This document shows positions 62,894 to 64,000 of a stretch of 64,000 bases of DNA, piece after piece; the stretch's first letter is position 1, and every line of letters begins with the position of its first letter. This DNA is from Pseudoduganella umbonata (lineage in GTDB: Bacteria > Pseudomonadota > Gammaproteobacteria > Burkholderiales > Burkholderiaceae_D): contig NZ_JACHXS010000010.1 of NCBI RefSeq assembly GCF_014192225.1, positions 1 through 64,000 of the forward strand, read 5' to 3'. The notes under the pieces are model-generated. The model made no database searches, was not told where the DNA came from, and saw nothing but the letters and a program-made list of their open reading frames with translations. The translations under genes and the position numbers were made by a program.

Positions 62894-63223
62894 TCAGCTC
62901 TTCAGCAAGATCGTCAGCAAGGCCACCGAATCGGCCACCGCCTTCAACGCATGCGGCGTCGCGCCGGCGAGATAGAGCATTTCACCGCCATGCAGCGTTA
63001 CCGTGCGGCCGTGCGCATCCACGGCGATCTCGCCGGACAGGCATTGCAGCGTGATTTCACCCTTGACCCAGTGTTCGGGCATGGTTTTCCCGGCCGGCAG
63101 TACCAGGCGGATCAATTCGAGTTCGTCGGTCTTTGCCAGTGCGATCGAGGAAAATTGCGAGCCATCTTCATCGCTGCGCTGCAATGCGAAGACTTGGCCG
63201 GATGAGGCGTGTTGCAGAGCCAT
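62894..63223 (-). CDS. Small cupin-domain protein
   Basis: A 109-residue single-domain cupin with LPAGKTMPEHWVKGEITLQC (first motif, His and Glu present) and GGEMLYLAGATPHALKAV (second motif with His). It could bind a metal, but the substrate is unknown. ATG 63223 follows GGGAGTGCTC; a GTG two codons upstream is less likely. It converges with the glycosylation operon (14 bp). Confidence 0.82.
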   Translation of the reverse strand: MALQHASSGQVFALQRSDEDGSQFSSIALAKTDELELIRLVLPAGKTMPEHWVKGEITLQCLSGEIAVDAHGRTVTLHGGEMLYLAGATPHALKAVADSVALLTILLKS

Positions 63224-63296
63224 GAGCACTCCCGTATGTAAACGTTGTGCTCATCTTATCAAAGCGGCAGGCAATGCCGCGCTGCATTGAAATCGA

Positions 63297-64000
63297 TCAG
63301 GATCCGGGCTGGGCCAGCGCCCGGGCATCTTCCTTGAGGGCGCCGCAAGCGATCAGCGCATCGATATCCTTGCTCCGGCCGCGCAGCGATTGCGTCGACG
63401 ATTGCGCCAGCACGCCGCGCCAGAGCGCTTCTTCCCGTGTATCGCTTTGCTGCTCCGCGCCCGGAGCGGCGTCGCGCGTGGTCTCATGCTTGGCTGACGA
63501 GGCGGTGAACGGCCAGCGGGTTTCCCTCGGTGCGTACGCAGTACGCTCCGTCAGCAATTGCTCCATGCGCCCGGCTGCCGCCTTCATCTTCTCGGGCGAC
63601 GGCGCGCCGCTGGCGTGCAGCTGGAGGATTTCCGTGGCCACCGCCATCTCGGGAATGACGAAGTCCTTGAGCAGGTAGTAATACCGCAACTGGGCCGTCA
63701 CCGCTGCCGCGCCCGCCTGTTTCACTGCGGGAGAATTGCGCTGGTTCGCCGCTCCCGGGGCGCATCCATCCTTCATCGACTGCACCACCGCGGTATCGAA
63801 CGCATGCGCCACCGAAGTGAGCGCCACCGCTTCGCGCACATCTTCGTGGAAAATCGCCAGCAGCCGGGCCAGTTCCGCCTGCACCTGCGCATCGAAGCCG
63901 GATTTCTGCCGGTCGACCTTCTTCGACAGCGCGGCGAGCTGGCTTGCCGCGGGATCGCGGCAGGTTTCCGCCAGTTCGTGGGTGAACGTGAAGACGTTCT
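63297..64000 (-). CDS. Protein of unknown function, start beyond the window
   Basis: The reading frame is open from the stop at 63297 to the right window edge, 234 codons without a start that must be used. The last residues toward the edge read VFTFTHELAETCRDPAASQL. The protein is Ala/Glu-rich and helical (LLKDFVIPEMAVATEILQLH, AGRMEQLLTERTAYA) with scattered Cys. I see no known domain. Confidence 0.6.
   Translation of the reverse strand, partial: NVFTFTHELAETCRDPAASQLAALSKKVDRQKSGFDAQVQAELARLLAIFHEDVREAVALTSVAHAFDTAVVQSMKDGCAPGAANQRNSPAVKQAGAAAVTAQLRYYYLLKDFVIPEMAVATEILQLHASGAPSPEKMKAAAGRMEQLLTERTAYAPRETRWPFTASSAKHETTRDAAPGAEQQSDTREEALWRGVLAQSSTQSLRGRSKDIDALIACGALKEDARALAQPGS

Overview
The window looks like a chromosomal segment of a high-GC betaproteobacterium. 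The gene content and order (an EF-Tu gene behind Tyr-Gly-Thr tRNAs, an ahcY SAH riboswitch, a gspG-to-gspC type II secretion operon, hslVU, and the gpmA-envC-ctp / rhodanese-grxC-secB-gpsA block) suggest Oxalobacteraceae, Massilia-like. The genus is inferred from gene style, not computed. I see no prophage, insertion sequence, CRISPR array or plasmid gene. This is mainly core genome with a few accessory pieces.

Layout. 1-700: the start of tuf and three tRNAs with their promoter, on the minus strand. 0.8-6.9 kb: signalling and stress proteins (a MASE1-CHASE-PAS-GGDEF-EAL enzyme, a response regulator with TPRs whose phospho-acceptor Asp is Glu, a membrane J-domain protein). 7-10.4 kb: a MidA-like methyltransferase, then pteridine/folate genes folM-like and folB coupled to ttcA. 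10.4-18 kb: an M14 peptidase, then aromatic amino acid catabolism (fused indolepyruvate:ferredoxin oxidoreductase, hppD) with a divergent Lrp/AsnC regulator. 18-23 kb: GNAT-cca-GST overlapping genes and a soluble lytic transglycosylase head to head with 5-formyl-THF cyclo-ligase. 23.5-27.6 kb: the SAM cycle and C1 block (metF, a holin-like membrane protein, ahcY with a SAH riboswitch, metK). 27.8-35.2 kb: two lipid A acyltransferase homologues coupled to dapF, then a Sel1 protein and a porin, then DUF484-xerC. 35.3-40.5 kb: a COG0523 GTPase, a Cys-poor DksA, a STAS protein, and hslVU with a heat-shock-type promoter. 40.65-51.6 kb: twelve type II secretion genes in one direction (G,H,I,J,K,L,M,N,D,E,F,C). 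51.8-59.4 kb: moeB, a carboxy-terminal protease, envC and gpmA, then divergent rhodanese, grxC, secB, an SH3 protein and gpsA. 59.5-62.9 kb: a small glycosylation operon (GtrA flippase, GtrB-like transferase, a 50-residue peptide, a GT-C-like membrane protein). The end holds a cupin and a partial unknown gene.

The most unusual feature lies between genes. A set of perfect palindromes sits at gene ends. Two are 60-nt elements with 17-bp arms, and two are 41-nt elements with 18-bp arms and the same 5-nt loop. Members of each pair differ mostly by compensated changes in the arms, so pairing appears to be maintained. Every convergent gene junction longer than 30 bp in the window holds either a palindrome or a short tandem repeat. 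Whether these are terminators, REP-like mobile elements or both cannot be settled from this window.
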